Source: Isoetes taiwanensis | Lineage: Eukaryota > Streptophyta > Lycopodiopsida > Isoetales > Isoetaceae | Reading direction: 5' to 3' | Assembly: GCA_021234155.1 (NCBI GenBank) | Contig: JAJEKV010000005.1 | Location: 7,928,216 to 7,992,215 of the forward strand | Length of the DNA: 64,000 nucleotides | Part shown: positions 24,585 to 36,779 of the stretch, in pieces | How the letters are laid out: each line of letters opens with the position of its first letter | Numbering within the stretch: position 1 is the first letter of the stretch | Translations under genes and position numbers: made by a program | The notes under the pieces: generated by a model | Seen by the model: the letters and a program-made list of their open reading frames with translations, nothing else | The model's database searches: none | Told to the model about the DNA's origin: nothing

Positions 24585-27500
24585 TCTTATATTATAATGT
24601 TTTGGTGTAAGTAGTGAACCGCGCCCTAGATCTGACGGCCAAGATTCGATTAAAAGTTTGGACGGTCCAGATAGCCCTTTTCTTCTCGCTCTCGCGATCT
24701 AGGGCTTCCTCGGCTATGGGCAGGAAAAAGTCTGCAAAGCCATGGCGGCAAAACTCGGCGATCTAGGGCTTCCTCGGCTATGGCGGGGCAGGGAAAAGTC
24801 TGCAACACACTTGGCGTCCCCATCCGCTTCTTCAAATTCGGCTTTACACACTATGGGTGATTCATATCTGAATCGACAAGACCAAATTCATGCCTGAGTG
24901 GCTTTCTAGCGGATGGTTCTCACGGAGCAAGGCGATGAGTTGCTGCATGGTGCATTCTTTGCTAGCCCTAGGTTTTAATCTTCATTAGGTTTTAATCTTT
25001 CATTATTGATGCTTCGTGTGGTCTACTCTACCATGACGCATTTACAAAGCTTTTGACAAGTTCGATACCTGCATGTATGTTTATCTTATCAAGGATGTGC
25101 AAACTTTCTGGCATGCTATGAAAGATTTCTGGCCAGAATTAGGAATTGGCAAATGATATAGCAAAGCTGTCTTTCAATGATTTCTCTCGAGACAGCTGAT
25201 GGAGGAAAAAGCAAAGGAACAAGGCATTTGGCTGTGGCAGGGCTATGGCAAGTTTCTGGAACTAATTTAGCAATGTCTTTCAAGGAAACAGACACAAATA
25301 AAGTTAGTCACAGATTTGAACCCCTGCAAACAGAACATAGAGCTTTTAATCTATTTGGGAGTCGTGAGCTAGAAATGTCAAATGTAAACGGTGCAAGGAC
25401 CTTGGGATGCGCCAAAAAATGCTGCACACCATAGTTGTGTATTCGCAGATGCTGACATTAGGATTACAGGGCTGCAAGTTACAGCTATTCGCCATAGCTT
25501 CTGTGCAAGAAGCAGAATAACATGCAAACGAAATGGTTATTTTGGAATCAAAGGGAGATATGTAAAAATCTAGCAGAGTACATGTCACCGCTTCTGCAAG
25601 AAGCAGAATAACATGCAAATAAAATGGTTATTTTGGAAGCAAAGGGAGATATTTGAAAATCTAACAGAGTACAAGCAAGGGTGTTTATCTGTCACCGCCT
25701 CTATAGTGTTGGATCTTGGAAATCCTGTATAGTGTTCATTCCACAAAAAAAAAAGTTTAAGTCAAACGAAAGATTAAGGCAGCAAAGAGCTTTACATGTG
25801 TAGCTGGCTGGTTTATGGCATAGCCGAGATCAAAGAGTAGAGCCGTAAATAAAGAACTTGGTTATGGGGACTCTGCCTGCGAGTTTTGGTTTATTACACC
25901 TCCAGCAGTAGATCCAGATGCTGCTTATACTTTTGGCGTTATCGGGCCAAGCCTATCTGACGGGAGACAACATCTAAACTTCTCAATATCTCAATGTTCT
26001 TTATGAATCCAAAGGTATTTCAAGCAGATAACAGGTCAGATTTATTCTAGCAAGATGCTCTCTGCTATCTATTAATATGTTGGTGTCATGTGTGCATCTT
26101 ATAGATTAGTTGGAGTGAAGACATGTTGGTAATTGGCAGGTCTCTTAAGATTGATGCTGCAGATCATATTTGCTGCCCTCAGGGAATTTTTGTCTCCTCG
26201 AGAAGGTGGGAGTGTCTTTTACCTTTCTCATGATGATCGATTCATGATAAAAACAATGCAGAAAATTGAGGTCAAAGTTCGTGCTATTATAGTTTTGTGC
26301 TTTCGCTCATCTCTACATGGAAGTTTAGTTGATTTTGTATTTGTAAATTTGTCTTCAGGTTCTTTTAGAGATGCTTTCCAGCTACTATATCACCATGTTA
26401 AAATGTACAAAAGCACCCTGGTTTTGAAGTTCATTGAAATTTACCAGGTGGACCCGTTGTTCGCTGCTCCAATCTGCTTGCAAGTGCCATAATCCTGCTT
26501 CAAGTTCGAATTTTCTTTCGTTTTAATACGCATTGTGCTCTATTCATGCATTGTTGCCCTATTGTATTATGTAAGAGACTTTATACACTGACATATGTTC
26601 TATAATGCTGCAACAGCAGCAGCAGGTCTTTACAGCCGAGCCATTGATGAATTCTCGGGGCAATGATATAATAATGGAAGCTACAAAGGAATATATTGAT
26701 TGCATTAATGGAGCCTACAAACATGCCATTTCCTTCTCCATTTGACCGTGTAGTGAGCCATAATGATTCTGTTTGTGACATTTATCATGGATCATGCATC
26801 AGCAACAAATTATCCTGTATCACCAAGAAACACATACCTACTCAGCAAGTGACCCAAGAGAAGAAATGAAGCAGATGATATCTTATAGTCTGTTAATAGT
26901 ATGATTGCTGCAAATAGTATATTAATCCATCCAAGATTGCTTTTTCTTCTGCTCCAGCACAGTAACATGCTAAGCCAGAATGATCCTTAAGCTCTGGGTT
27001 TCCAGATATTGAAGGCACATATATCATAGTTGTTATTGTCTGTTTGTGCATCAATAGTCTTCAGCCGAACATGAATTCAATAGTCCATCATTTTAATCCA
27101 TTCCTTCCGAATACTCACATTTAGATAAGAACAAATATAATGATAGATTTTCATGATTGCACAAATTGTTCATCATTATATGCATCGAACTCTATAGAGG
27201 TATTACTGTATAAAATGTTTAACATCTCCTCACATCCTCTGTGCTTATCCGGATCAACTACTTAATGCCTTAGATGCTGTCACAGATTTCTGATTGCCAT
27301 GTATTTAGGTTGTTCATCATCGACCCAACCCCTTCAAGCATTCCTGCAAGGAATTCATGCAAAGCCCATGAATTGATGATGATGTTATATAAAAGTATCC
27401 GTTCACATTTGAAATTTGTGTTTGCCTTTTAGAGACGCCATCAATCAGCCCATTGCAAGTAAGCACATGGGTATAATTGCTTTCTAGCATACATTTTGGA

Positions 27501-28001
27501 ATACATAAACACATCCATTTTATTTGCATTGCACATGCTTGCATCCATGTTCTAGCAATATCCGCAACCCATTGCACTCTTCCCTTTTAGCAGTTTTCAA
27601 GTCTTCCACTTGATTTGCTTCACAGAAATCTTGAATCCGTGAATAAAAGCTAAAAACAGTGAATAGTGCATTGTTGGCCTATCAATTATGCACTATTATT
27701 GCATTCTAAAAGCATCTAGAAAATAAGTAGGCTCCGAAAAATTGTTAGAGAATAAGTAGGCTCACCTTCTGAGTTGGGAGCGTTGTTGGCCTATCAATTA
27801 CACACTATTATTGTATTCTACATATGATATTGCAGAATCTTTGAAAAATGAAGACTCACCTTCTGTGTTTGAAAAAAATATCTAGCTTTAAAAGACCACC
27901 TCAATAAAAATTCTTAGACAGAAGATAAGTAGGCTCACCTTCCGAGTTGGGAGCATTGAGGTACCCAACTTATACCCAGCAACGCTGGGCACCGTTACTA
28001 G
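24585..28001 (+). mobile_element. Non-autonomous Helitron, second of the pair, with PIP5K exons
   Basis: The 5' end TCTTATATTATAATGTTTTG starts directly after the CTAG of the previous element. The 3' end shows hairpin CCCAGCAACGCTGGG, then CACCGTTACTAG ending at 28001 before a T. It is 3,417 bp long. It carries a doubled 5' leader ('cgatctagggcttcctcggc' at about 24696 and 24760), a PIP5K fragment at 26133-26466 and other unidentified exon-like pieces (for example 25177-25431). Confidence 0.8.
26133..26466 (+). pseudogene. Phosphatidylinositol-4-phosphate 5-kinase fragment
   Basis: The first exon contains LKIDAADHI in one frame and ALREFLSPREGGSVFYLSHD with DRFMIKTMQKIEVK in another, joined by a frameshift. 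This is the PIP5K catalytic-core start (KIDAADYM...ALRELSSPGKSGS.FY...DDR..IKT..K.E.K). An intron of about 85 bp (GT after GAG, ending TTGTCTTCAG at about 26359) precedes a second exon: VLLEMLSSYY, then after a frameshift HHVKMYKSTLVLKFIEIYQV, matching 'VLL.MLP.YY.HV..YENTL..KFFGLH'. PIP5Ks make PI(4,5)P2. This piece covers only a small part of the fold and has frameshifts, so it is a captured, inactive fragment. Confidence 0.75.
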
Positions 28002-28019
28002 TCTAATATAATAGAATCC

Positions 28020-29508
28020 AAGCCTTCCCTTTGCTCTATCCAGCGTATCACTTTGTTTCTCATTTTCTTACACACTTTCTTTTTTCCCTTTTCTTATTTT
28101 CCCTGCACATTTACTTTTTCCCTTCTTCCTTTTTTTTTTTACTCTCTTTACCCTCCCTCCCTTCCATTTCTCCTTCTCCTTTTTCCCTTTCCCTTTTTTC
28201 TGACAGGCTTTTTTCCTTCTCTTTTCATTCTTTCCTCACCCTCCCCATTTTTCTCGTGCCATTTTTTCCCTTTCCTTTTGCCTTTATCTTTTCCTTCCCT
28301 TTTCCCATGCCCTTTTTCCATTCCCTTTTCCCTGTGCCTCTTTTTTCATGTGCCTCTTTTCCTCCTCTCCTCACCCTCTTCTTTATTATCTCGTGTCTCT
28401 TTTTTCCCATTTCCTTCTTCTTTTTTTCTCGTGCATTTTTTCCTTTCCTCCCCCCCCTTTCGCCTCTCTTTTTTCTTTTCCATCTTTTTTCATCCTTTCC
28501 CCACCCTTTTCTTTTTTCCCTTGCCCTTTTCCTCTTTCCTTCCCCCTTGCTTCTCTCTTTCCCTTTCCCTTTCCCCCTTTTCCATGCATTTTTCCATTTC
28601 CCTTTTTTCCACCTTTTTTACATGCCCCCTTTTTCGCCTTTCCATACCCTCTTCCCTTTTTCCCTGTCCCTATTCCCCTTTTTCTTTTTCTTTTTTCCCT
28701 TTCCCCATGCTCTTTTTCCCTTCCTTTTTACCCTTTCCTCATCCTTTCTCTTTTCTATTTTTTTCCGTGCCCTTTTCCCATTCCTCTTTTCCATTTTCCT
28801 CTCCTTTTTCCTTGTGCCCTTTTTCCTTCCCCTTCCTCTCTTTGCCTCCCCTTTCCTTTTGCTTTTTCCTTCCTTCTTTCATCCTTTTCTCTCTTTTTTT
28901 CGTGACCTTTTGCTCTTTCCTTTCCCCCTTCTTTTTCCGTTCCTCTTTTCCTTTCCATTTTCCCATGCCGTTTTTCCATTCCATTTTCTCCACCTTTTTT
29001 ACGTGCCCTTTTTCCTCATTTTTTCACCCTCTTCCTCTTTTTCCTTTTCCTCTTTTCCTATTCCCTGTTTTCTTTTTTCTTTTTTCTTTTTGCTTTTTCC
29101 TTTTCCCATACTCTTTTTCCTTTTCTTTTTTTCCTTTCCTCAACCTTTTTCTCTTTCATTTTTTCTCGTGCCCTCCTCTCCTTCCTCTCTTCCGTTTCCC
29201 TCTCCCTTTTTCTCGTGCCCTTTTCCCCTTTTCGCCTCTTTTTTTCTTTTTCCTTTCCCTTTCTATTTTTCCATGCTCTTTTTTCCTTCTCTCAACCATT
29301 TTTCTCTTCCCATTTTTCCCTTCCCTCACCCTTTCCCTCTTTTCCTTTTTGTAGTGTCCTTTTTTCTTTCATTTTCTCCATTTCTTTTTCTTTCCCTTTT
29401 TTCGTGCTCTTTTCCCTTTCCTTTTCCCTTTTCCTTCTTCTCCTTTTACCTATGCCTTTTTGCCTTTCACTTTGCCCTTTTCTCCGCCCTTTTCAATTTC
29501 CTCTTAAG
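28020..29508. repeat. 1.5-kb polypyrimidine tract
   Basis: The plus strand is almost only T and C, in irregular mixtures of 'ccctttt', 'ttttccctttcc' and 'catgccc'. A pure pyrimidine strand cannot contain stop codons in any frame, nor can its purine complement, so the long overlapping Phe/Ser/Pro-rich and Lys/Glu/Gly-rich ORFs here (up to 516 codons) are artefacts. The tract begins about 20 bp after the end of the Helitron pair. Confidence 0.9.
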
Positions 29509-29584
29509 AGATCAGAGCATGGCCAATCACAGTGTTGGAAAGTTGTGCAATAAATGTCGGCCTTCGGATGCAATCAGATAATCT

Positions 29585-29814
29585 CAAGCATCTAAATTAG
29601 GGTTTGATTCATGACATACGCTAAAACTTTATAATATAAGATTAGGAAAGGAATGTAATTATTATCAGGTTGTACGAATTTCAGAAATGTTATGAGAGCA
29701 GGCTAGGCAAATTTTTTATGGCAGATGAAATAGGATCAAAGTGCTGTGAAGTGATGTATGGTGTCACGTGGGTGTGTGCATGTTAAATGTATGATATGTG
29801 GATTCAATTTTATT
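29585..29814. other. Unassigned stretch
   Basis: No feature seen. Confidence 0.3.
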
Positions 29815-30105
29815 TATTCTTCCCCCTCACCCCACCACACTCCACCACATTCGTCACCACCACTACATTTCACCACACAATCTCTCACCACCACAATACA
29901 CCACATTTGTCACCATCACCACACCACATAACACCCCACCATCTATCCTACCACTAAATTTCATCCACTATAGACTAGCACCACATCTTTGCCACCACCA
30001 CATTTCAAACACACCATCTCCCACCACCATATGCACCACATTCTCCATTACTACCACATTTGAAGCCCACCATCTCCCACCACCACACTCCACCATGCAC
30101 AAGGA
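29815..30105 (+). repeat. CCA/CAC-rich minisatellite
   Basis: Irregular repeats of 'ccaccacatttcaccac' type. A related tract lies at 34470-34560. Confidence 0.8.
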
Positions 30106-30659
30106 GCCCAAAAAAAAAACTCTTATCGTCAACTAGTATCATATCATCTAAAAACCACGATATATGTGGTTTTTTATGCACGAATTTACTTGAAAGAAGA
30201 AAACCATATGCCATAGTGATTTTTCAACACCCATGTTTAGTTTATAATACCGTTTTAATGCTGATTACCAGTGATACAGTGGTTTATTAAAACTAGTTCT
30301 GGTTTTTGTGCATACAACAATGGTTTATTAATACTAGTTATTTTTTTGAAGGACGTAAGTTTTTTTATTCATCACGCAACATTTAAATACATTTCATAAA
30401 TCACATGCATCCAATCTAAATTAGCTTCCTGTAATGGCATTACAAATGGCCAATCTTGAACCTGCGACCTTGTGAGTGGCGGTTTAATGTCCTACCATTG
30501 GATCATGCACCAAAGTGCAACGACTTGTTAATATCATCCATGGTAATTGAATTGTGACAATCCAATGCTAAACTTTTATTGGCTAATTGTAATGTAATGT
30601 AATATAATATTATCACACCCACTTTGGACCTTAAGGTCATGGAGCGACAAATATACAAT
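30106..30659. other. Unassigned stretch
   Basis: AT-rich sequence with two near-identical phrases 'gtggtttattaa(t/a)actagtt' at about 30281 and 30322. This may be the 3' tail of the LINE fragment that follows on the minus strand. Confidence 0.3.
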
Positions 30660-31140
30660 AATTTTCACATTTTCAGTACTAGTGAATGGTGTGATTCTAC
30701 AGCTCTAAAATAGTGACCAAGCATCATAGGGTCCTTATCAAGTAGCGATAGAAAATCATTAGCCTGTATACAGAACCCGTTTCTAATCTCTTCATACGCT
30801 AAACAGTATAAGAACACATGGGCTTCGTCTTCAACCAACTTCTGTTCACATACCATGCAATGTCTCTCTTCGTTTGGAATATTGGACCATCTGCCTGTTT
30901 CCACATGCAGCCTATGAGAGCTTGTCCTGTATTTTGCTATGAATGCTTCAAGGATCTCGGAATTTGTGCCTTCAAGTAATTTACTTCCGAAATGTATGTG
31001 GACATGCGAGACCCTTCGGTTGCCCATATTTTATTCACAAAGCGTGTCTGCAGTAGATCCCGGGCCACAAGTTCAGTTTCTGGCCAATGCTGCATATTTA
31101 AAAGGTTCAACCCATTTTAGCAAATTGTGATCTGAGGATG
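30660..31140 (-). pseudogene. LINE C-terminal fragment with zinc-binding domain
   Basis: On the minus strand, 31027-30665 reads SSHRLHVETGRWSNIPNEER, then HCMVCEQKLVEDEAHVFLYC and LAYEEIR. This is the typical zf-RVT region behind the reverse transcriptase of plant LINEs: C..C, E.E.H.L..C..Y..IR. The sequence just upstream on that strand (31140-31030) continues the protein in another frame. The RT domain itself is not seen. Confidence 0.65.
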
Positions 31141-32869
31141 TGGATTGTAATATAGTTATCTTAGATAAACGCCCATCTGGATGCTGGCAAATCCCGTTGA
31201 CAAAGTTTATTGCGTGATACATAGCTTATGCTTCCAGAGGAACATTGCATTGGGCAACAATTATAGTCCATGCGCATAAACTCATATGGCAAGAACTAAC
31301 ACAATTAGTATTACTATGACAATTAGTTTCGATAGACAATGAATGTAATTCTTAGCAACTATAGAGAATTTCAAATAACATGAATCGGATTTCTTGGGGA
31401 CAAGAAATAGTCTCTGGAATCAATACGAGGGAACAACTTTAATAGTAACAAGCCATCAATGTATTCACCCTAGGTGCAATTATGCACGTCACTCAATCAC
31501 CTTCTAGAATGTAATATACTAGTGCAAGTGTGTAGAAGCTGAATGTGGTTAGACCAAAAGATTTTTATAAAATTACAGTTGCAGTTCGATGGAAGAACAG
31601 ATATTAGAAGAAAAGGAGGCAACTCCATGTTTAAATTTTGAAAAGTCCCTATGAGCAAGGAGAATTGCCCACGAACCTCCTGAGCGGCCGGAACCATGCC
31701 TAACGGTAGGATCCGGCTCTATTAATCAAAATGTACAGACATTCTTTCTGCACAGTAACTGATTAATAGGTGTCGACATGATCTAATAAGGTTTCTGCTA
31801 ATGTTATTGCCTTTGAATGTTGTTTCTTATTCAAAAGGCTCCAAATATTTAACTCTTCGAGAAATGGTCCAAAAGGCAACCCAAGCACCTTATTTAGAAT
31901 GCTTTTGGAGGGAAATTTGCCGCGGCATTTCTAGGGTTACAGCTCCTGCCTGTTGCACGTTCTGTAAGGTTTTGGAGCCTTCGTTTGCCCTTGTGCCGAT
32001 CATTCCTTATCAAGTCCATGGCGGTAAGACGTTATTTGTGTTTGGGTTTGTTTCCCTAAGATTTCTTGAATACTAACATTTCACTTGATCTGTATTTTGT
32101 GTTTCTTGTTTGATCGACCTACTTTTCTCATAGTCGGCAACCGTTTCTCGTTCCCTATCCACTATGTGTGTTTCTTGCTCCAAACTTCAAGCACAGGAAG
32201 CAGGGGTGCACAGTCGGATTTGGGTAAGCTGCATTCATGCATTCAGGTATCTGAACATATTCCATTGCATATTTTGCATTTGATTTTTACTTTTGATGGT
32301 TTAGGGCTTGGGACATTTAGATCATGTTTCTTTTCGTGCCAATCGATTCCTTCATAGCATGATTCACCAGTGTTAATATATTCAGGTTGTTTTCTGCTTT
32401 AATCCCGCTCATTAATTGAGATAGTCTTTTTGAGGGGGGTGCATTTGTGTAATCTGCGCTCATGTATCCTATTTCATTTGCATTTAACTCTTTTTTAATT
32501 CATGGGTTTCTAAGTTCTGTCAGCTTTTTCTTTTCAGATACTACGTTAAGGGAAGCTCTACACTTCCAATAAAGTTCAACATTATTTGAAATCTTTTTTG
32601 CAGCACCTCAGGTAATATGTTTAGGGACAAGTGTTGTCTACATTTTTAAGGCTTCTCTCTAACATCTACATAAGGTGAAGTGTATTCTGATCCCTTTGAT
32701 TGCTCGACTTCCTCCTCCATTTGTTCATGCATGTTTGGTTATTTGTTTTGTGGTCCAGCCAAATGCAATATCAATGAAACAAGAAATCAAGGGCACATAT
32801 AACAGTTCTAGAACATATCTCTGTAGTTTCAATAAGCGATTTCAAAGCTGCTGCGCCATGGTTGTGGTA
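31141..32869. other. Unassigned stretch
   Basis: There are gene-like patches, such as an ORF start near 31801 and intron-like T-rich sequence, but no family is recognisable and no exon chain can be supported. Confidence 0.3.
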
Positions 32870-32870
32870 A

Positions 32871-33440
32871 ACAGGATCTTATCCTTCTCTTTTGTTTGTT
32901 CATGAAAGTTCAGATGAAAGTTTTGCAGATTTTGCTTGATATGGATTGAGAAATTGACTTGTGACTCAATGTAACATGAAATAATTCCGTGCAGGTTAGT
33001 TCAAGCTCTTCTCAAGTACAGTATGCATGGAAGCATCTTTCCAAAAGAATATTATGTGTATTCAACTATGTTGTTTGTAGTAACCGAGCAAGACTTCCAG
33101 TTTATTATAACAGTTGTTTTGTCATGCAAGCAAACACTTGCAAGGTTGACTTCCAGTCTATTATAACAGGATCTTATCCTTCATTTTTGTTTCTTCATGT
33201 GTCTAGAGATGAAAGCTTTTGCAGATTTGCTTGACAACAATTGAGAAGTGGAGTTGCGACTCAGAGTCACATGGAATAATGCCATAAGGTGTAGGTTAGT
33301 TCAAGCCTCCCTTCTCAAGCACATTATTCATAGAAGCATCTTTCTAAAATAATCTTATGTGTATTCAGCTACGTGTTTGTAATAGCTCAGGAAAATGTGT
33401 CCTGCAAGCAACCAACTGCAAAGCTGTCTTCTAGTCTATT
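32871..33440 (+). repeat. 295-bp tandem duplication
   Basis: Units starting 'acaggatcttatccttc' at 32871 and 33166 run through 'gcaggttagttcaagc' to 'atgtgtattca'. They are diverged copies of non-coding sequence. Confidence 0.7.
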
Positions 33441-34469
33441 ATAATTATGTGCATTTCACAAAAATAAGCCATGGATGCCATATCTATATCTTGCTGTCTC
33501 GGTTATGTTCTTTAAACTAATGTTCTTTTCTAGCCATTAAGACTGATTGCATACATGTATGGACCATGTCTATGTTGATTGGTAATTGTGCTGCGTTCCA
33601 TACCATGGGATATATGTTCTTTGGCTTCTGCTGCTTGTGAATAAGACTGGAAATGTCAGGGTTCAATTCCCTGACCCTTTGGTCACATTCACATGTGGAA
33701 TATGGCCACAAATTTGCTATTTTAAGTATACACATTTGCAACAATTTCGTTAATGACTTTGTATATATAATGGAGTAAAACATTTATAATTTCATAGTCT
33801 TTTGGTTGATTGCTTGTCTTCAAAATTGTAATGGTTTTTAATGGACAAGAATTAAGACTTAATAATGTAAAATAAAGCACTAATAATTTAAAAGGAAAAT
33901 TTGCTATCAGTTGATAGTTGATGAAGAAACTCTTAACAATTGGATTTGCTGCTTATATCTTCAAAGCAATAATGGTTTTCAAGTTGGGTATCTCTTGTTA
34001 TAGTTTTTAAACCAATATCAATTTGTCCAACACACCAGGATTGGTCTCAAATACAAATGGTGCAACCCTTCACTTGAAAAAACATTAGCACTTAGCCTAT
34101 ATTTTGTATAAGAAGTTGGAGACATTTTATTATATCAAACACTGTTGGTTCATATTAAAAACAGTAGGCAACTTCATTAGAAAACCACTTTGTTGCACAA
34201 ACAACTACAAGCAAAGTCATTAGTGGTTTTTGGTACTATACTACTTATGAACATAGTATGAACCGCATAAATAAACTACCGTAAGGAACCATGATGGAGA
34301 ACCACGACAACAAAATCGAATAATAAACCACAAGTAAGAACCATGCCATATAACTAGTTGTGGTTATTACACATTAACCCACTTAGTAACATTACTTTAA
34401 TATAGTAGTTTTGTTTAAAAAGTATTGTAAAAAACTGATAATATTTTATTTTTGGGGGCCTTGTGATGT
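33441..34469. other. Unassigned stretch
   Basis: AT-rich. No supported gene or RNA. Confidence 0.3.
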
Positions 34470-34643
34470 CCCACACCACTCCACCACCACCACACACCAC
34501 CACCACCACACACCACCACCACCACCACCACCACACTCCACCATCCTACACAATGTCCCACCACTCCTTGCTACCACCACACATTTGGTGTATGGTATGT
34601 GGTGGATGATGTGGTGTGGTGGGGTGTGGTGTGATATGTGGTA
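34470..34643 (+). repeat. CCA microsatellite facing a GTGG microsatellite
   Basis: A (CCA/CACCAC)n tract at 34470-34560 is followed by a (GTGG/GTGT)n tract at about 34583-34643. Because the two are complementary, the strand can fold back on itself. Confidence 0.75.
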
Positions 34644-34757
34644 ATGTACATAGCACTAAGGTGTTCGGTCTAGTGAATATGATGAGTATGGGGCATGGTA
34701 TATGCATAGTTTGGTGTTGTATACACATCCTAACAGTTTAGTGTTCATTTCATGCAG

Positions 34758-36553
34758 ATGCTATTGTTCAAGAGGTTCAAGGACTAACATCCACAAATTA
34801 AGATTCGTCTTCGAGCTTTTGAGAAGCTAAAACCTTGGTTTGTTGTGAAATTGAAGGACTTCAATAGTTGCTGTTGCATTCAGCATGTGAGGATGCAAAT
34901 GCTAGTGGATGGACTCAATGGGATGAGAACCAAACATCCGAAGAATTGCACTTGCACCTGCGATATATGTAGATCACATGAACTTGGTCAATACAGGGCA
35001 CACCAGCATAAAATTGCAAGTACAAGAAGCCTGTGGAGATCTATATTGTGTCCAAAGAGTGAATTAGATGAGTTTCACAAGAAGGCATGCATCCTTGGAG
35101 ATTGTGAGCTGTGTGGAATCAAGAAGTTTCAGACCTGTCTCATGGAAGAAAGTTGGCAGTAACAGGAAAGTGAAATGGGAGTACATTGACTATGGAAAAG
35201 ACAACGTCTCGAGTTCTGGTAGGAGATCGTCTAAAAATCTTTCCACTGCATAATTCAGGTACCAATGGCAGGCAAAACAATTTAAGGAGCTTCTGGAGAA
35301 TCTCCCAACAGATGCATATCTTTCGGTAGTGGATTTTGCAAAGAACTATACATTCAAGGAACAAGAGGAGGTGCAGTCGATGCGCTTGGTCAATAACCAG
35401 ATTACCATTTTGGTTCAAATAATATATCATTACGACTCAGTGGCAGATGAGATTATCAAGGAAACACATTACTATGTATCAGATGATAGGGAACACGATA
35501 CTTTGTTCGTGCAACACTGCTTCATGAAGCACCACAAATATCTGGAGCAGAAAGGAAGGGTGCCAAAGAGACATTATGTGTTTTCAGATGGTGCAGCATC
35601 TCAATTCAAGGCTTCTAGACCATTTTACTTTGTGGCTAGGTACACAAACGACACTGAAGTCTATATGATGTGGAATTTTTTTGGTTCTAATCACGGGAAA
35701 GGTGAACATGATGGGAAGGCTGCTGAGTTGAAGAGATGGTTAAGACAACTGCAATTAAAATACAACAGCATAAAATTGGGTAATGCTCATGAAGTGGTAA
35801 AAGTTGCTGAAGAGATGTTTACTTGTGGAACATTCGAGTGGATGAACAAATCTGAAACCAGCAAGAGGAAAACATAAAAAGGTTCTTTTGGAAAGTCCAG
35901 GTGGAGGATATAGATAGAAAGAAAGCATGGGGTGCAGAAAGGATTTTGGACACTAGGTAGATCCATTGTGTACATTGCGGCAGTTGCACACGAGAGAATT
36001 TTCATGCTTCTGCAGCTATTGCTTGGATGGCATGTGGGACAGTTGTGTGAACAAGCACTATATCAAATGATTGGAAACTTTGAGTTATTGTACCATCCTC
36101 CAATGTGCATGCTGACATTGAGGACCGTAAATCCAGCAGGTCCTTATTCTCCTCCAATCCCACGATGTTAGCAGAGGCACTTAGAGTTGGTGATAATTTG
36201 CTGTCATTGCTCCGAAAGGGAATGATGAGGGTGCTGAAATTTGGATTCTGATGTGCACAAAACCAAAATGGATAGTGGAGAAAAACTTCCAACTCAATGG
36301 AACATGGTACCTTGCCGGTGATAGTGTCATAGAAGGTATGTATTACAAGAAGGGCGCAAGATCAACCGTCGGCTATGATCTTTGCAGTAAAGACGCCTTA
36401 GGCAAAGTATTCACAACACAGATCTGTGCAATCAGACTTCACATGCCACCAACTAAACGTCAAAACAGGACTGTATATAGGCTGGATCCTTTAGACGAGG
36501 AGAAAATTTTACAGAATTTACCCGAAATTCTTTCTGATGAGGATGAAATGTAA
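34758..36553 (+). pseudogene. DDE-like transposase (central and C-terminal parts)
   Basis: After a TTTCATGCAG acceptor, the frame reads LLFKRFKD, a TAA stop, then HPQIKIRLRAFEKLKPWFVV and a Cys-rich segment (CTCTCDICRSHEL; CILGDCELCG). A frame change near 35160 leads into WQAKQFKELLENLPTDAY, VVDFAKNYTFKEQEEVQS, HYVFSDGAASQFKASRPFYF and WNFFGSNHGKGEHDGKAAEL. The Asp in VVDFA (codon 35332), the Asp in FSDGA (35587) and the acidic residues around GKGEHDG (35704-35727) are candidates for a DDE/D triad. The C-terminal domain (about 36242-36553) has WYLAGDSVIEGMYY. I remember the SDG.A.QFK...F and HGKG..D motifs from uncharacterised transposase-like proteins of animals and non-seed plants but cannot name the superfamily. 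It faces the Ulp1-like gene, whose stop is 227 bp beyond its own. Confidence 0.6.
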
Positions 36554-36779
36554 AACCATTCTGTAATTTTCAGAACTCATCTGAAGTTTTGTGCTTCAGC
36601 TGTGAAAATGAGTTTGTCTTGATTTCTTTTGAAGGTTTGAATTCTTTTGAACACTTGATGCCTTATTTTGTGACAAAGAACATATAATTGAATATGAATT
36701 TTCATTCAAATGAATCGAGGTTACAGTAACAATTTTGTACATAAGAAAGATATACATTGATTTTAAAGTACGAGGTGAC

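Noticed and set aside
28031-29581. 516-codon and 433-codon Phe/Ser/Pro-rich ORFs
   Set aside because: They lie in a near-pure pyrimidine tract where stop codons cannot occur. They have no domain and appear in several frames at once.
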